This document shows, in pieces, positions 1-8,091 of a DNA stretch of 42,582 nucleotides. This DNA comes from Pseudomonadota bacterium (GTDB lineage: Bacteria; Pseudomonadota; Alphaproteobacteria; Sphingomonadales; Sphingomonadaceae). The stretch is taken from positions 1 to 42,582 of the forward strand of contig JAEZCZ010000097.1 of NCBI GenBank assembly GCA_023433305.1, written 5' to 3'. Numbering within the stretch: position 1 is the first letter of the stretch; every line of letters begins with the position of its first letter. The notes under the pieces were generated by a model. It was not told where the DNA came from. It searched no databases and was given only the letters and a program-made list of their open reading frames with translations. Position numbers and translations under genes: made by a program.

Positions 1-717
1 AACATCATCGATCCGGCCACCGAGGCCGCGCTGACCGCCAAGCTCGACGCGTTCGAGCAGGCCAACCAGCGCCAGTTCGTGGTCGCGACGGTTCCCAGCC
101 TCGATGGCTACGACATCGCCGATTACGGTTACCAGCTCGGCCGCCACTGGGGGCTCGGCGACACCGAGAACGACGACGGCATCATCCTGCTCGTCGCGCC
201 CAACGAGCGCCGCGTGCGGATCGAGGTCGGCTACGGCCTCGAAGCCGTGATCCCCGACGGGCTCGCCTACGACATCGTCGAGGGCGAGATCATCCCGCGT
301 TTCAAGGCGGGCGACATGACCGGCGGCATCGTCGCCGGCACCGACGCCATCATCCGGCATCTCGAGCTGCCTCCCGAGCAGCAGCAGGCGGCCGTGGCGG
401 CTGCCTCGGAGCCGCAGCGCGAGCAAGGCGGCTTCCCGTTCGGCGCGCTGATCTGGATCGGCTTCCTGTTCTTCTTCTTCATCCTCCCGATGCTCGGCCG
501 CGTTCGCGGCAAGCACTATCGCGGGCGCGGTGCGGCCGGCGCGGTCGGCGACGTGCTGCTGTGGACCGCGATCAATGCCGCGATGAACAGCGGCAGGGAT
601 TCCGGTGGAGGCTGGGGCGGCGGCGGAGGAGGAGGCTTCGGCGGCTTTGGCGGAGGCGGCGGCTTCTCGGGTGGCGGCGGCAGCTTCGGCGGCGGCGGCG
701 CGAGCGGGAGCTGGTAA
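1..717 (+). CDS. TPM-domain membrane protein with Gly-rich tail (5' end outside window)
   Basis: The reading frame is open from base 1, so the gene starts upstream of the window; 238 residues are visible. Residues 1-115 form a TPM domain (YgcG/TPM_phosphatase fold), with the typical run DDGIILLVAP followed by RRVRIEVGYGLE. A Gln/Ala linker follows, then one membrane helix at about residues 146-166, a basic stretch, and a long Gly-rich tail from about residue 203 ending in GSW. This order is characteristic of the family. Members are often found beside LemA, and their function is poorly defined; roles in membrane or envelope maintenance have been proposed. A signal peptide would be expected in the missing part. 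The stop TAA overlaps the start of the next gene (TAATG), so the two are translationally coupled. Confidence 0.88.
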   Translation, partial: NIIDPATEAALTAKLDAFEQANQRQFVVATVPSLDGYDIADYGYQLGRHWGLGDTENDDGIILLVAPNERRVRIEVGYGLEAVIPDGLAYDIVEGEIIPRFKAGDMTGGIVAGTDAIIRHLELPPEQQQAAVAAASEPQREQGGFPFGALIWIGFLFFFFILPMLGRVRGKHYRGRGAAGAVGDVLLWTAINAAMNSGRDSGGGWGGGGGGGFGGFGGGGGFSGGGGSFGGGGASGSW

Positions 718-1394
718 TGGGCCGCTACCTCACTGTGGACGATCACAAGCGCGTCAGCGACGCCGTGGCCCTCGCGGAATCGAAGACCGCCGGGGAAATC
801 GTGACCGTCGTCGCCGACCGGTCGGACGGCTACTCGGACGTGGCCTTGGCCTGGGCGGCGCTGGTTGCGTTCACCGCGCTCGCCTTCTTCGCGCTGTTCC
901 CGGGGTTCTACCTCGGCCTGCTCGAAAGCGTCCTGGGCGGCTGGAACCACGAGTGGACGAACCGCGAAGTGCTCGGCATCGCGACGGCGCTCGCGATCGT
1001 GAAGTTCCTCGCGACCTGGGCGATCCTACACTGGCAGCCGCTTCGTTTTGCGCTCATCCCGCCGCCGATCAAGACCGCGCGCGCGCTCAGCCGCGCCATC
1101 GACCTGTTCAAGGTCGGGGCGGAGCGCCGTACGCACGGGCGCACCGGCATCCTGATCTATCTCTCGATGCGCGAGCACCGCGCCGAGATCGTGGCCGACG
1201 AGGCCATCGCGTCCAAGGTCGCGCCCGAGACCTGGGGCGAGGCGATGGCCGCCATGCTCGGGCACATCAAGCAAGGCCGCGTCGCAGACGGGATGATCGC
1301 GGCCGTCGGGAAGGTCGGAGAGGTCCTCGCCGAGCACTTCCCGCGCGCCGAGAACGACACCAATGAGTTGCCGGACCGGCTTATCGAGCTATGA
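717..1394 (+). CDS. TPM-domain membrane protein, second paralogue
   Basis: This 225-residue protein starts at the ATG that shares one base with the preceding stop. The N-terminal part has the TPM-like segment AGEIVTVVADRSDGYSD. Two membrane helices follow (about residues 41-65 and 82-105), then a C-terminal soluble domain with the family run TGILIYLSMREHRAEIVADE. In many alphaproteobacteria two TPM proteins are encoded in tandem, one Gly-rich and one like this. They probably act together at the inner membrane, but no enzymatic activity can be assigned from the sequence. The 3' end overlaps the Nudix gene by four bases (ATGA). Confidence 0.85.
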   Translation: MGRYLTVDDHKRVSDAVALAESKTAGEIVTVVADRSDGYSDVALAWAALVAFTALAFFALFPGFYLGLLESVLGGWNHEWTNREVLGIATALAIVKFLATWAILHWQPLRFALIPPPIKTARALSRAIDLFKVGAERRTHGRTGILIYLSMREHRAEIVADEAIASKVAPETWGEAMAAMLGHIKQGRVADGMIAAVGKVGEVLAEHFPRAENDTNELPDRLIEL

Positions 1395-1957
1395 GCACAG
1401 GGGTGTCCGAACGCCCCCTTCCCCCCGATGCCGACGGCCCCGAACAAGTCGAATGGGCCGGCAAGTTCGTCGAGGCCAGGCGCCGCGGGCGCTGGGAGTA
1501 TGCCGGCCGCCCCGGAGGGATGCGCGCGGCGGTGATCCTGGCGATCGACAACGGCGAAGTGATCCTGGTCGAGCAATACCGCGTGCCGCTCGGCAAGTTC
1601 TGCCTGGAGCTTCCGGCCGGCCTCATCGGTGACGAAACCGCAGGCGAGGACGCGATCGAAAGCGCGATCCGCGAACTCCAGGAAGAGGCCGGTTATCGCG
1701 CCGCCCACTGGGAAGAGCTCGGCGAATTCTATTCCTCGCCCGGGATGCTCAGCGAGAGCTTCACCCTGGTGAAGGCGACCGGGCTGACCCGGGTCGGCGA
1801 TGGCGGAGGGACCGATCACGAGGACATCGTGGTCCACCGCGTTGCGCTCGAACGGGTGGCCGAAATCGTCGCCGATCACCGAGCTCGGGGACATGCGATA
1901 GACGTCAAGCTCATGCTGCTGCTGGGCGGCGGAATGTTGGAGGATGCCGCGCAATGA
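1391..1957 (+). CDS. Nudix hydrolase, ADP-ribose pyrophosphatase type
   Basis: The 188-residue protein has a complete Nudix box beginning at Gly80: G-x5-E-x7-REL-Q-EE-A-GY, exactly the consensus G-x5-E-x7-REUxEExGU. The glutamates of the REUxEE helix bind Mg2+. The N-terminal arrangement (a beta strand with RRGRWEYAGRPGG, then a strand with VEQYRVPLGKFCLELPAGL) resembles ADP-ribose/ADP-sugar pyrophosphatases (NudF type), which cut ADP-ribose to AMP and ribose 5-phosphate. Substrate choice within the family cannot be fixed from sequence alone. The start ATG overlaps the previous stop (ATGA), and the end overlaps the next gene in the same way, so it is an internal operon gene. Confidence 0.9.
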   Translation: MSTGVSERPLPPDADGPEQVEWAGKFVEARRRGRWEYAGRPGGMRAAVILAIDNGEVILVEQYRVPLGKFCLELPAGLIGDETAGEDAIESAIRELQEEAGYRAAHWEELGEFYSSPGMLSESFTLVKATGLTRVGDGGGTDHEDIVVHRVALERVAEIVADHRARGHAIDVKLMLLLGGGMLEDAAQ

Positions 1958-2877
1958 AGGTCCTGATCCTCGGCGCCGGCGCAATGGGGTGCCTCTACGG
2001 CGCCGCGCTGCACCGCGCCGGCTGCGAGGTGGTGTTGGTCGACGTCAGCCAGCCCCACATCGATGCCATCAATGCCCACGGGCTGGAGCTGGAAACCCGT
2101 GCGGGCGTCGAGCACCTGGCGATCCCGGCGCGGCGTCCCGAGGAGATTTCGGAGCCGGTCGATCTGGTGGTCGTCTTCACCAAGACGTTCCACACTGATC
2201 AGGCGCTCGCCGGAATCCGGGCGGCCATCGGCCCCTCGACCTGGCTGCTCAGCCTGCAGAACGGCCTCGGCAACGATCGGCGCCTGGCAGAACACGCTGC
2301 CGAGGATCGAATCCTGATCGGATCGAGCTCGATGCCCTCGGACCTGGTCGGGCCGGGCAAAGTGCGCAGCCACGGGGAAGGTGGCTCGAAGCTCTACCCG
2401 GCTTTCGGCGGCGACCCTGCTTTTGCGCGGCAAGTCTGCGATCTGCTCGGCCAGGGCGGCCTCCCCGCCGAGCTCGAGCCGCAGATCCACGCCGCGATCT
2501 GGTCCAAGGCCATCTTCAACGCGACGATGAACCCGCTTTGCGCCCTCACCCGCCGCACGCCCGGCTTTCTCGGAGCTCACCCGGAAAGCCGCGCGATGAT
2601 CACGGCCGCGGTCGAGGAAGGGGTCGCGGTGGCCAACGCCAGCGGGGTCGCGGTCCCGGGCCAGCCGATCCACGACCTCACCGAAGTGTCGATGACCGAT
2701 CATGCCAACCACGAAGCCTCGATGCTGCAGGACGTGAAGGCGGGCCGCCGCACCGAGATCGACGCGATCAACGGCGCGATCGTCGAAGCAGGCCGCGCGG
2801 CGGGCGTCGCCACACCCGTGCTCGAGACACTGTGGCGGCTGGTGAAGCTGGAAGAGGCGAAGTTGTTGCCGGCCTGA
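1954..2877 (+). CDS. 2-dehydropantoate 2-reductase family protein (PanE/ApbA)
   Basis: The 307-residue protein begins with a Rossmann motif, G7-A-G9-A-M-G12, for NADP(H). The C-terminal helical domain carries the family lysine in WSKAIFNATMNPLCAL (Lys185) and the substrate-side glutamate in RRTEIDAING (Glu268). These match the catalytic Lys and Glu of E. coli PanE, which reduces ketopantoate to pantoate for CoA synthesis. Many PanE paralogues act on other 2-keto acids. The neighbours here (TPM proteins and Nudix) give no pantothenate context, so the precise substrate is open. It is the last gene of the overlapping operon that enters at the window edge. Confidence 0.87.
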   Translation: MKVLILGAGAMGCLYGAALHRAGCEVVLVDVSQPHIDAINAHGLELETRAGVEHLAIPARRPEEISEPVDLVVVFTKTFHTDQALAGIRAAIGPSTWLLSLQNGLGNDRRLAEHAAEDRILIGSSSMPSDLVGPGKVRSHGEGGSKLYPAFGGDPAFARQVCDLLGQGGLPAELEPQIHAAIWSKAIFNATMNPLCALTRRTPGFLGAHPESRAMITAAVEEGVAVANASGVAVPGQPIHDLTEVSMTDHANHEASMLQDVKAGRRTEIDAINGAIVEAGRAAGVATPVLETLWRLVKLEEAKLLPA

Positions 2878-3052
2878 CCGGGCGATTTTCCTATTTCGTT
2901 CCACTTTGCTAAGGCTCGATCCGGCCCAATGGCGACTCGCAACAAGCCGTCGGGACGGCAGCAGGAATTGCGAGCGGTTGGGAACAACTCACGGAACTTG
3001 ACGATGAAATCCGGGAATTCGCGATTAACCTACTGATTTAACGCGATAATCA

Positions 3053-3073
3053 CGGGTAGCCCGAATTTTTTCT
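3053..3073 (+). terminator. Weak hairpin with T run
   Basis: CGGG (3053-3056) pairs with CCCG (3060-3063) around a three-base loop and is followed by AATTTTTTCT. The stem has only four base pairs, so this is at best a weak intrinsic terminator for the upstream operon. It could equally be part of the leader of the next one. Confidence 0.3.
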
Positions 3074-3085
3074 CCGCGGCATTTG

Positions 3086-3103
3086 CGTCAACCTAAGTTG
3101 ACG
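3086..3103. promoter_or_regulatory. Perfect inverted repeat, candidate operator
   Basis: The sequence CGTCAACCTAAGTTGACG has two perfect seven-base arms (CGTCAAC / GTTGACG) around a four-base centre. It lies 69 bases before the etherase start codon. Its size and spacing fit a dimeric repressor or activator site (TetR, MarR, LacI or GntR type), but the regulator is not in the window. Confidence 0.45.
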
Positions 3104-3172
3104 GGTCTCCCTTTCCTTTTTCCCGCCCACTCCATAGCAAGGCGCAAAGACCTACCGAGAGAGACCCGCCGC

Positions 3173-4015
3173 ATGGCCCAGAACAACACCATTACCTTCT
3201 ACGACCTCGCGCTTTCGACCGGCGCCACCATCAGCCCGTTCGTGTGGGCCACCAAGTATGCGGTGAAGCACAAGGGCTTCGATCTCGACGTCGTGCCGGG
3301 GGGCTTCACCAAGATCCTCGAGCGGACCGGCGGCAAGACAGAGCGGCTTCCGGCGATCATCGACGACGGCAAGTGGGTGCTCGATAGCTGGGGCATCGTC
3401 GAATACCTCGACGAGACGTATCCCGACCGGCCGATGCTGATCCCGCACCCGAGCGTGGCGATCGTGACCCGCGCGCTCGACGCCTGGTTCTGGCAGGTCG
3501 CGACCGGGCCCTGGATGCGCTGCAATTGCGTCAGCTACCGCGACCTCGCGAACCCGGAAGACCACGAATACATCACCCACTCGCGCGAGAAGATGCTCGG
3601 CAAGACGCTGGAGGAAATGCAGGAAGGCTGGGAAGACCGCCTCGCCGGAATTTCCGCCGCGCTCGAACCGCTCCGCATCGCCTTGCGCGAAGCCGACTGG
3701 CTCGGCGGCGACGGCCCCAACTATGCCGACTACCGCATCATGGGCTCGATCCTGTTCACAGCGTCGGTGTGCAAGAACAGCCCGGTGCTGGCCGAGGACG
3801 ATCCGCTGCGCCCGTGGATCGAGCGCTGTCTCGACCTTTACGACGGACTGGGCCGCCACGCGGGCCTGTTCAACCTCTTCGGCCTCAAGCAGCGCGAGGG
3901 CGATCCGCCCTTGTTCATGCCGCAGGGCATGGGCGGCATACACAAGCGCAATACCGGCCCCGAATCGACCCAGGCCGAAACGCGGCGCATTACCGAGGGC
4001 ATGGCCAAGAACTGA
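3173..4015 (+). CDS. LigE-like beta-etherase, glutathione S-transferase family
   Basis: The 280-residue protein matches the pattern I recall for LigE/LigP of Sphingobium SYK-6: an NNTIT-FYDL start, TISPFVW-TKYAVKHKGF, a VPGGFT-ILERTGG stretch, and LDSW-I-EYLDE-YPDRPML. These enzymes use glutathione to cleave the beta-aryl ether (beta-O-4) bond of lignin dimers after C-alpha oxidation. The N-terminal thioredoxin-like domain has the cis-proline at Pro60 and the glutathione-contacting Asp71-Ser72; the rest is the all-helical GST domain. The length agrees with LigE (about 280 residues). I chose ATG 3173, which follows GAGAGAC and begins the conserved domain; an in-frame upstream extension to 3083 runs through the operator-like repeat. 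The stop overlaps the next gene by one base. Stereospecificity and actual substrate cannot be read from sequence, and non-lignin paralogues of this subgroup exist. Confidence 0.82.
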   Translation: MAQNNTITFYDLALSTGATISPFVWATKYAVKHKGFDLDVVPGGFTKILERTGGKTERLPAIIDDGKWVLDSWGIVEYLDETYPDRPMLIPHPSVAIVTRALDAWFWQVATGPWMRCNCVSYRDLANPEDHEYITHSREKMLGKTLEEMQEGWEDRLAGISAALEPLRIALREADWLGGDGPNYADYRIMGSILFTASVCKNSPVLAEDDPLRPWIERCLDLYDGLGRHAGLFNLFGLKQREGDPPLFMPQGMGGIHKRNTGPESTQAETRRITEGMAKN

Positions 4016-4974
4016 TGCGGGTTCTCGTCACCCGGCGCTGGCCGGAACCCGTCGAACGCGCGCTACAGGGGCGATTCGAGGTCGTGCTCAACGACAGCGA
4101 CCGCCCACTGACGGGCGCAGACCTGGCCCACGCCATGGCCGAGTTCGACGTGCTGTGCCCGACCGTCTCCGACAGGATCGACGCGGCGGTGATCGGCGGC
4201 GGCGACCGGGTGAAGCTGATCGCGAATTATGGCGTCGGCTTCGACCACGTCGACCTCGCCGCCGCCAAGGCGAAGGACATCGCCGTCACCAACACGCCCG
4301 GCGTGCTGACCGACGCCACCGCCGACATCGCGATGACGCTGCTGCTGATGGCTGCGCGCCGGGCGGGCGAAGGCGAGCGCGAGCTGCGCGCCGGTAACTG
4401 GACCGGCTGGCGGCCGACGCACCTGATCGGCAGCGGCCTCAAGGGCAAAGTGCTCGGCCTCGTCGGCTTTGGGCGCATCGCGATCGCCACGGCACGCCGC
4501 GCCCGCCACGGTTTCGGCATGCGCATCGCCTATTACGGCCGGCGCGAATGCGATCCCGCCGTGGCGGCCGAGCTCGAGGCCGAGTTCATTCCCCAGCTGA
4601 ACGACCTGCTCGCCGCAGCGGATTTCGTTTCGCTGCACGTCCCCGGCGGCGCCGAGACCGCGAACCTCATCGACGCCGCCGCGCTCGCGGCGATGAAGCC
4701 CGGCAGCTACCTGATCAACACCGCGCGCGGCGGCGTGGTCGATCACGAAGCCCTCGCCGAAGCGCTCCGGACCGGCCGGCTCGCCGGTGCCGGGCTCGAC
4801 GTCTATCCCGAGGAGCCGAAGGTGCCCGCCGCGCTGCTCGGGCTCGAGAACGTCGTCCTCCTGCCCCACCTCGGCAGCGCCGACGCGGAGACGCGGATCG
4901 CGATGGGGATGAAGGCGCTCGCCAACGTCGAGGCTTTCGCCAGGGGCGAACCGCTGCCGGACAAGGTCGCATGA
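4015..4974 (+). CDS. D-2-hydroxyacid dehydrogenase (glyoxylate/hydroxypyruvate reductase type)
   Basis: The 319-residue protein has the full D-2-hydroxyacid dehydrogenase signature. There is an NAD(P)-binding glycine loop in LGLVGFGRIA. The catalytic set is Arg238 (in NTARGGVVD), Glu267 (in DVYPEEP) and His285 (in LPHLGSAD). The substrate loop NYGVGFDHVD near residue 75 is typical of glyoxylate/hydroxypyruvate reductases (GyaR/GhrA relatives). The predicted reaction is NAD(P)H-dependent reduction of glyoxylate to glycolate or hydroxypyruvate to D-glycerate. The next gene is a glycerate-kinase-like protein, which supports hydroxypyruvate/glycerate as substrate. The gene starts on the last base of the etherase stop and ends with a four-base overlap into the kinase gene. 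Confidence 0.88.
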   Translation: MRVLVTRRWPEPVERALQGRFEVVLNDSDRPLTGADLAHAMAEFDVLCPTVSDRIDAAVIGGGDRVKLIANYGVGFDHVDLAAAKAKDIAVTNTPGVLTDATADIAMTLLLMAARRAGEGERELRAGNWTGWRPTHLIGSGLKGKVLGLVGFGRIAIATARRARHGFGMRIAYYGRRECDPAVAAELEAEFIPQLNDLLAAADFVSLHVPGGAETANLIDAAALAAMKPGSYLINTARGGVVDHEALAEALRTGRLAGAGLDVYPEEPKVPAALLGLENVVLLPHLGSADAETRIAMGMKALANVEAFARGEPLPDKVA

Positions 4975-5825
4975 GCACGGCGATCGAGAAGCTGATCGCC
5001 GCCGAGGACCTGCCGCCCGACTATCGCGAGATCGTCGACCGGCGCTGGCGCCCGCTCAGCGAGGACATCGCCGAGCGCGTCCTCGACAAGGAGGACGGCC
5101 AGCCGCTCATCGTCGGCATCAACGGCGCGCAAGGCTCGGGCAAGACCACGCTGTGCCTCTTCCTCGAAGCGCTGCTGCTCGAGCATAACCAGCGGGCTGC
5201 CACCGTCTCGCTCGACAATCTCTACCTGCCCCGCGCCGAACGGATGAAGCTGGCCAGGACCTGCCACCCGTTGTTCGCCACGCGCGGCGTTCCGGGCACG
5301 CACGACGTGGCGCTCGGCCAATCGGTTTTTGACGCGCTCTGCGATGGACTGCCCGTCGGTCTCCCGCACTTCGACAAGGCCAGTGACGATCGCTCGCCGG
5401 AGGTGACCGAAATCCTCACCCGGAACGACGTGATCCTGCTCGAAGGCTGGTGCGTCGGAGCGATCCCGCAGCCCGAGGCCGCGCTGGCCGAACCGGTCAA
5501 CCGCCTCGAAGCCAAGGAAGACCCCGACGGCGTCTGGCGGCGCGAGGTCAATCGCCGCCTCGCCACGGACTACGCCGCCTTCTACGGCCGGATCGATACC
5601 CTGGTGATGCTCGAAGTCGAAGGGTTCGAAGCGGTCCGCGCCAATCGCCTCAAGCAGGAGCAGAAGCTCGCCTCCCGCCGCCCCGACGGAACGGCGCTGA
5701 TGGACGAAGCCGCGCTCGATCGCTTCCTGATGCACTACGAACGGCTGACACGCTGGATGCTCGATGAAATGCCGGCCCGCGCCGACATCGTGATCAAGAT
5801 CGGCCCCGACCACCGGCCGCTCTAA
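4971..5825 (+). CDS. P-loop kinase, D-glycerate 3-kinase-like
   Basis: The 284-residue protein carries a Walker A motif, G52-AQGSGKTT (residues 52-60), preceded by a hydrophobic strand. A SLDNLYL segment and the strand VILLEGWCVGA are typical of the plant-type glycerate kinase (GLYK) and E. coli YggC family, which is related to phosphoribulokinase/uridine kinase. The family phosphorylates D-glycerate to 3-phosphoglycerate, feeding lower glycolysis. Its place directly after a hydroxypyruvate/glyoxylate reductase (ATGA overlap) fits this: hydroxypyruvate to glycerate to 3-phosphoglycerate. The substrate is inferred from family and context. The intergenic gap to the next gene is only 42 bases, so transcription might continue into the PQQ enzyme. 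Confidence 0.8.
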   Translation: MSTAIEKLIAAEDLPPDYREIVDRRWRPLSEDIAERVLDKEDGQPLIVGINGAQGSGKTTLCLFLEALLLEHNQRAATVSLDNLYLPRAERMKLARTCHPLFATRGVPGTHDVALGQSVFDALCDGLPVGLPHFDKASDDRSPEVTEILTRNDVILLEGWCVGAIPQPEAALAEPVNRLEAKEDPDGVWRREVNRRLATDYAAFYGRIDTLVMLEVEGFEAVRANRLKQEQKLASRRPDGTALMDEAALDRFLMHYERLTRWMLDEMPARADIVIKIGPDHRPL

Positions 5826-5867
5826 AGCGCTTTCCTACAGGCCCCCGGCCGTGCCACCATCAGCGCG

Positions 5868-7976
5868 ATGGGAGAGAGAATCGCGAAGTGGCTGGCGCTG
5901 GGCGCCGCCGCGCTGCTTGCCAGCGCCTGCGCCAATACCGAACCGACAGCGGGGAACGTCACCGAGGCGCGCCTGCTCGCGGCGGCGGATGACGGGGACG
6001 ACTGGCTGAGCCACGGGCGAACCTATGCCGAGCAGCGGTTCAGCCCGCTGACCGACATCGATGACGGCAACGTCGGCGAGCTGAGCCTGGCCTGGGCGGT
6101 CGAGCTCGACACCAACCGGGGCCAGGAAGCGACCCCGGTCGTGGTCGACGGGGTGATGTACGTCACCACCGCGTGGTCCAAGGTCATGGCGGTCGACGCC
6201 GCGACCGGCGCGGTGCTGTGGAGGTTCGATCCCGAGCCGAAAGGCGCGCAAGGCGCGGCCGCGTGCTGCGACGTGGTCAATCGCGGAGTCGCGGTGTGGG
6301 AAGGCAAGGTCTTCGCCGGCACGATCGACGGGCGCCTGATCGCGCTGGATGCCGAAACGGGCCGCAAGCTGTGGGACGTGCTGACCGTCGATCAATCCAA
6401 GCCCTACACGATCACCGGCGCGCCGCGCGTGGTCCGCGGCAAGGTGGTGATCGGCAACAGCGGCGCCGAGATGGGCGTGCGCGGCTATGTCAGCGCCTAC
6501 GAGGCCGAGAGTGGCGATCTCGCCTGGCGGTTCTACACCGTGCCCGGCAACCCCGCCGACGGGCCCGACGGCGCAGCTTCGGACGCGGCCTTCGAGAAGG
6601 TCGCCGGAAAGACCTGGCACGGCCAATGGTGGGAGATGGGCGGCGGCGGCACCGTCTGGGATTCCATCGTCTACGATCCGGAGTTCGACCAGCTGCTCAT
6701 CGGCGTCGGCAACGGCAGCCCCTGGAATCACCGCGCCCGCAGCGACGGCAAGGGCGACAACCTGTTTCTCTCTTCGATCCTCGCGCTCGATCCGGATACC
6801 GGCGCCTACAAGTGGCACTATCAGGTCAATCCCGGGGAGACCTGGGACTTCACCGCCACGCAGCAGATCACGCTCGCCGACCTGACGATCGACGGCAAGG
6901 TCCGCAAAGTGCTGATGCAGGCGCCGAAGAACGGGTTCTTCTACGTGGTCGACCGCAGCAACGGAAAGCTGATCAGCGCCGAGGCTTATGCCCCGCAGAA
7001 CTGGGCCGAGCGCATCGACCTCGCGACCGGCCGCCCGGTCGAGCGGCCCGAGGCGCGCTATGCCGATGCGCCGCACCTGACTTATCCTTCGGGAATCGGC
7101 GCGCATGCCTGGCAGCCGATGAGCTACTCGCCGCTGACCGGCCTCGTCTACATCCCGGCGATGCACGTGCCGCTGAGCTATGGCGACGATGCGAACTACA
7201 AGCGCAACATCGGCCGCTGGAACACCGGCGTCAGCTTCCTTGCCCCGCCCGAAGGGTCGGTGCCCGGCGCGAGCCCGCTCGAGCGGCGCGCCGCGCTGGC
7301 GGCGATGAACAAGGGCATGCTGATCGCCTGGGATCCGGTAAAGCAGGAGGCGCGCTGGACCATCGAGCAGCCTTGGCCGTGGAACGGGGGCACGCTGGCG
7401 ACCGCCGGCAACCTCGTCTTCCAGGGCGATCCCTACGGAGTGTTCCGCGCTCGCGCCGCCGACACCGGCAAGGAGCTGTGGAGCTTCGAGGCAGACCGCG
7501 GGATCGTGGCCGGCCCGGTCACCTTCCGCGCCGGCGGCGAACAATACGTCGCCGTTCTGGCCGGCTACGGCGGCTCGATGGGCATGGCCACTGCGAGCGA
7601 GTGGATGCGCCGCCCTCCGCCCAACGGCGTGTTGCTGGCATTCAAGATCGGCGGCACGGGCAAGCTCGCGCCGCTTCCGCCCCTTGAGCCACGGCCCTTC
7701 GTCACCAGCGACGAGCGCTTCGCACCGGCGCAGATCTCCGAAGGCGAGGCGCAATACTTCGCGTTCTGCACGATCTGCCACAACGGCCCGGTCAATCCCG
7801 ACCTCACGCGTTCTCCGGTCGCGGCGAACGAAGAGGCGTGGCGGGCGGTGGTGATGGACGGAATCCTGGCCGATCGCGGGATGATCAGTTTCAAGCCGTG
7901 GATCGACGCTGCCCAGGCCGAGGCGATCCGTGGCTACGTGTTGGCGGAAGCGGCGCGGCGGAAGCGGGAAAACTAG
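5868..7976 (+). CDS. PQQ-dependent quinohemoprotein alcohol dehydrogenase, C-terminal heme c, lipoprotein signal
   Basis: The 702-residue exported protein has an N-terminal hydrophobic signal ending in LLASAC, a good lipobox, so it is probably lipid-anchored facing the periplasm. The eight-bladed PQQ propeller contains the adjacent cysteine pair Cys133-Cys134, which forms the disulfide ring over PQQ in alcohol dehydrogenases. It also has the catalytic aspartate in TWDFTATQ (Asp327). The C-terminal domain has one heme c site, CTICH (residues 634-638). This is the domain order of type II quinohemoprotein alcohol dehydrogenases, which oxidise primary or secondary alcohols and pass electrons through heme c to an external acceptor. 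The usual length is about 690-710 residues. It differs from the other four PQQ enzymes in the window by having the Cys-Cys pair. The substrate is unknown. Confidence 0.9.
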   Translation: MGERIAKWLALGAAALLASACANTEPTAGNVTEARLLAAADDGDDWLSHGRTYAEQRFSPLTDIDDGNVGELSLAWAVELDTNRGQEATPVVVDGVMYVTTAWSKVMAVDAATGAVLWRFDPEPKGAQGAAACCDVVNRGVAVWEGKVFAGTIDGRLIALDAETGRKLWDVLTVDQSKPYTITGAPRVVRGKVVIGNSGAEMGVRGYVSAYEAESGDLAWRFYTVPGNPADGPDGAASDAAFEKVAGKTWHGQWWEMGGGGTVWDSIVYDPEFDQLLIGVGNGSPWNHRARSDGKGDNLFLSSILALDPDTGAYKWHYQVNPGETWDFTATQQITLADLTIDGKVRKVLMQAPKNGFFYVVDRSNGKLISAEAYAPQNWAERIDLATGRPVERPEARYADAPHLTYPSGIGAHAWQPMSYSPLTGLVYIPAMHVPLSYGDDANYKRNIGRWNTGVSFLAPPEGSVPGASPLERRAALAAMNKGMLIAWDPVKQEARWTIEQPWPWNGGTLATAGNLVFQGDPYGVFRARAADTGKELWSFEADRGIVAGPVTFRAGGEQYVAVLAGYGGSMGMATASEWMRRPPPNGVLLAFKIGGTGKLAPLPPLEPRPFVTSDERFAPAQISEGEAQYFAFCTICHNGPVNPDLTRSPVAANEEAWRAVVMDGILADRGMISFKPWIDAAQAEAIRGYVLAEAARRKREN

Positions 7977-8091
7977 TTATACAGCAAACTGTTCAAAACT
8001 GAACTAATTGCGTATCGAACGACTCTCGGTTAGACCGAGTCAACTAAAACGCCGGACGGAGGGGGCCGGCGCTCTCTGGGAGAGGGATGGA
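7977..8091 (+). promoter_or_regulatory. AT-rich leader with small inverted repeat
   Basis: These 115 bases separate two PQQ enzyme genes. The first 60 are AT-rich. They include GTTCA-AAAC-TGAAC, a perfect five-base-arm inverted repeat that could be an operator half-site pair. A Shine-Dalgarno-like GGGAGAGGG lies just upstream of ATG 8092. No clear -35/-10 pair was identified. A separate promoter for the next gene is likely but not proven. Confidence 0.35.

Larger units (their letters stand above)
2878..3172. other. Intergenic regulatory stretch before the etherase operon
   Basis: No convincing gene is seen in these 295 bases. The base composition is clearly more AT-rich than the flanking genes, as expected for a promoter region. 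It holds a short hairpin followed by a T run (3053-3073) and an inverted repeat (3086-3103), described separately. A GATAAT hexamer at 3045-3050 could serve as a -10 element, but no good -35 lies 16-18 bases upstream of it. Confidence 0.5.

Noticed and set aside
2990..3010. GGAAC sequence as an EcfG-type stress promoter before the etherase
   Set aside because: The CGTT element at 16-18 bases spacing is missing.
5835..7781. Long minus-strand frame opposite the 5868 PQQ gene, and similar long frames opposite 8092, 14003, 18469 and 20437
   Set aside because: They are antisense shadows caused by high GC and codon bias; they lack ribosome sites and known motifs, and the plus-strand proteins have clear signal peptides and active sites.
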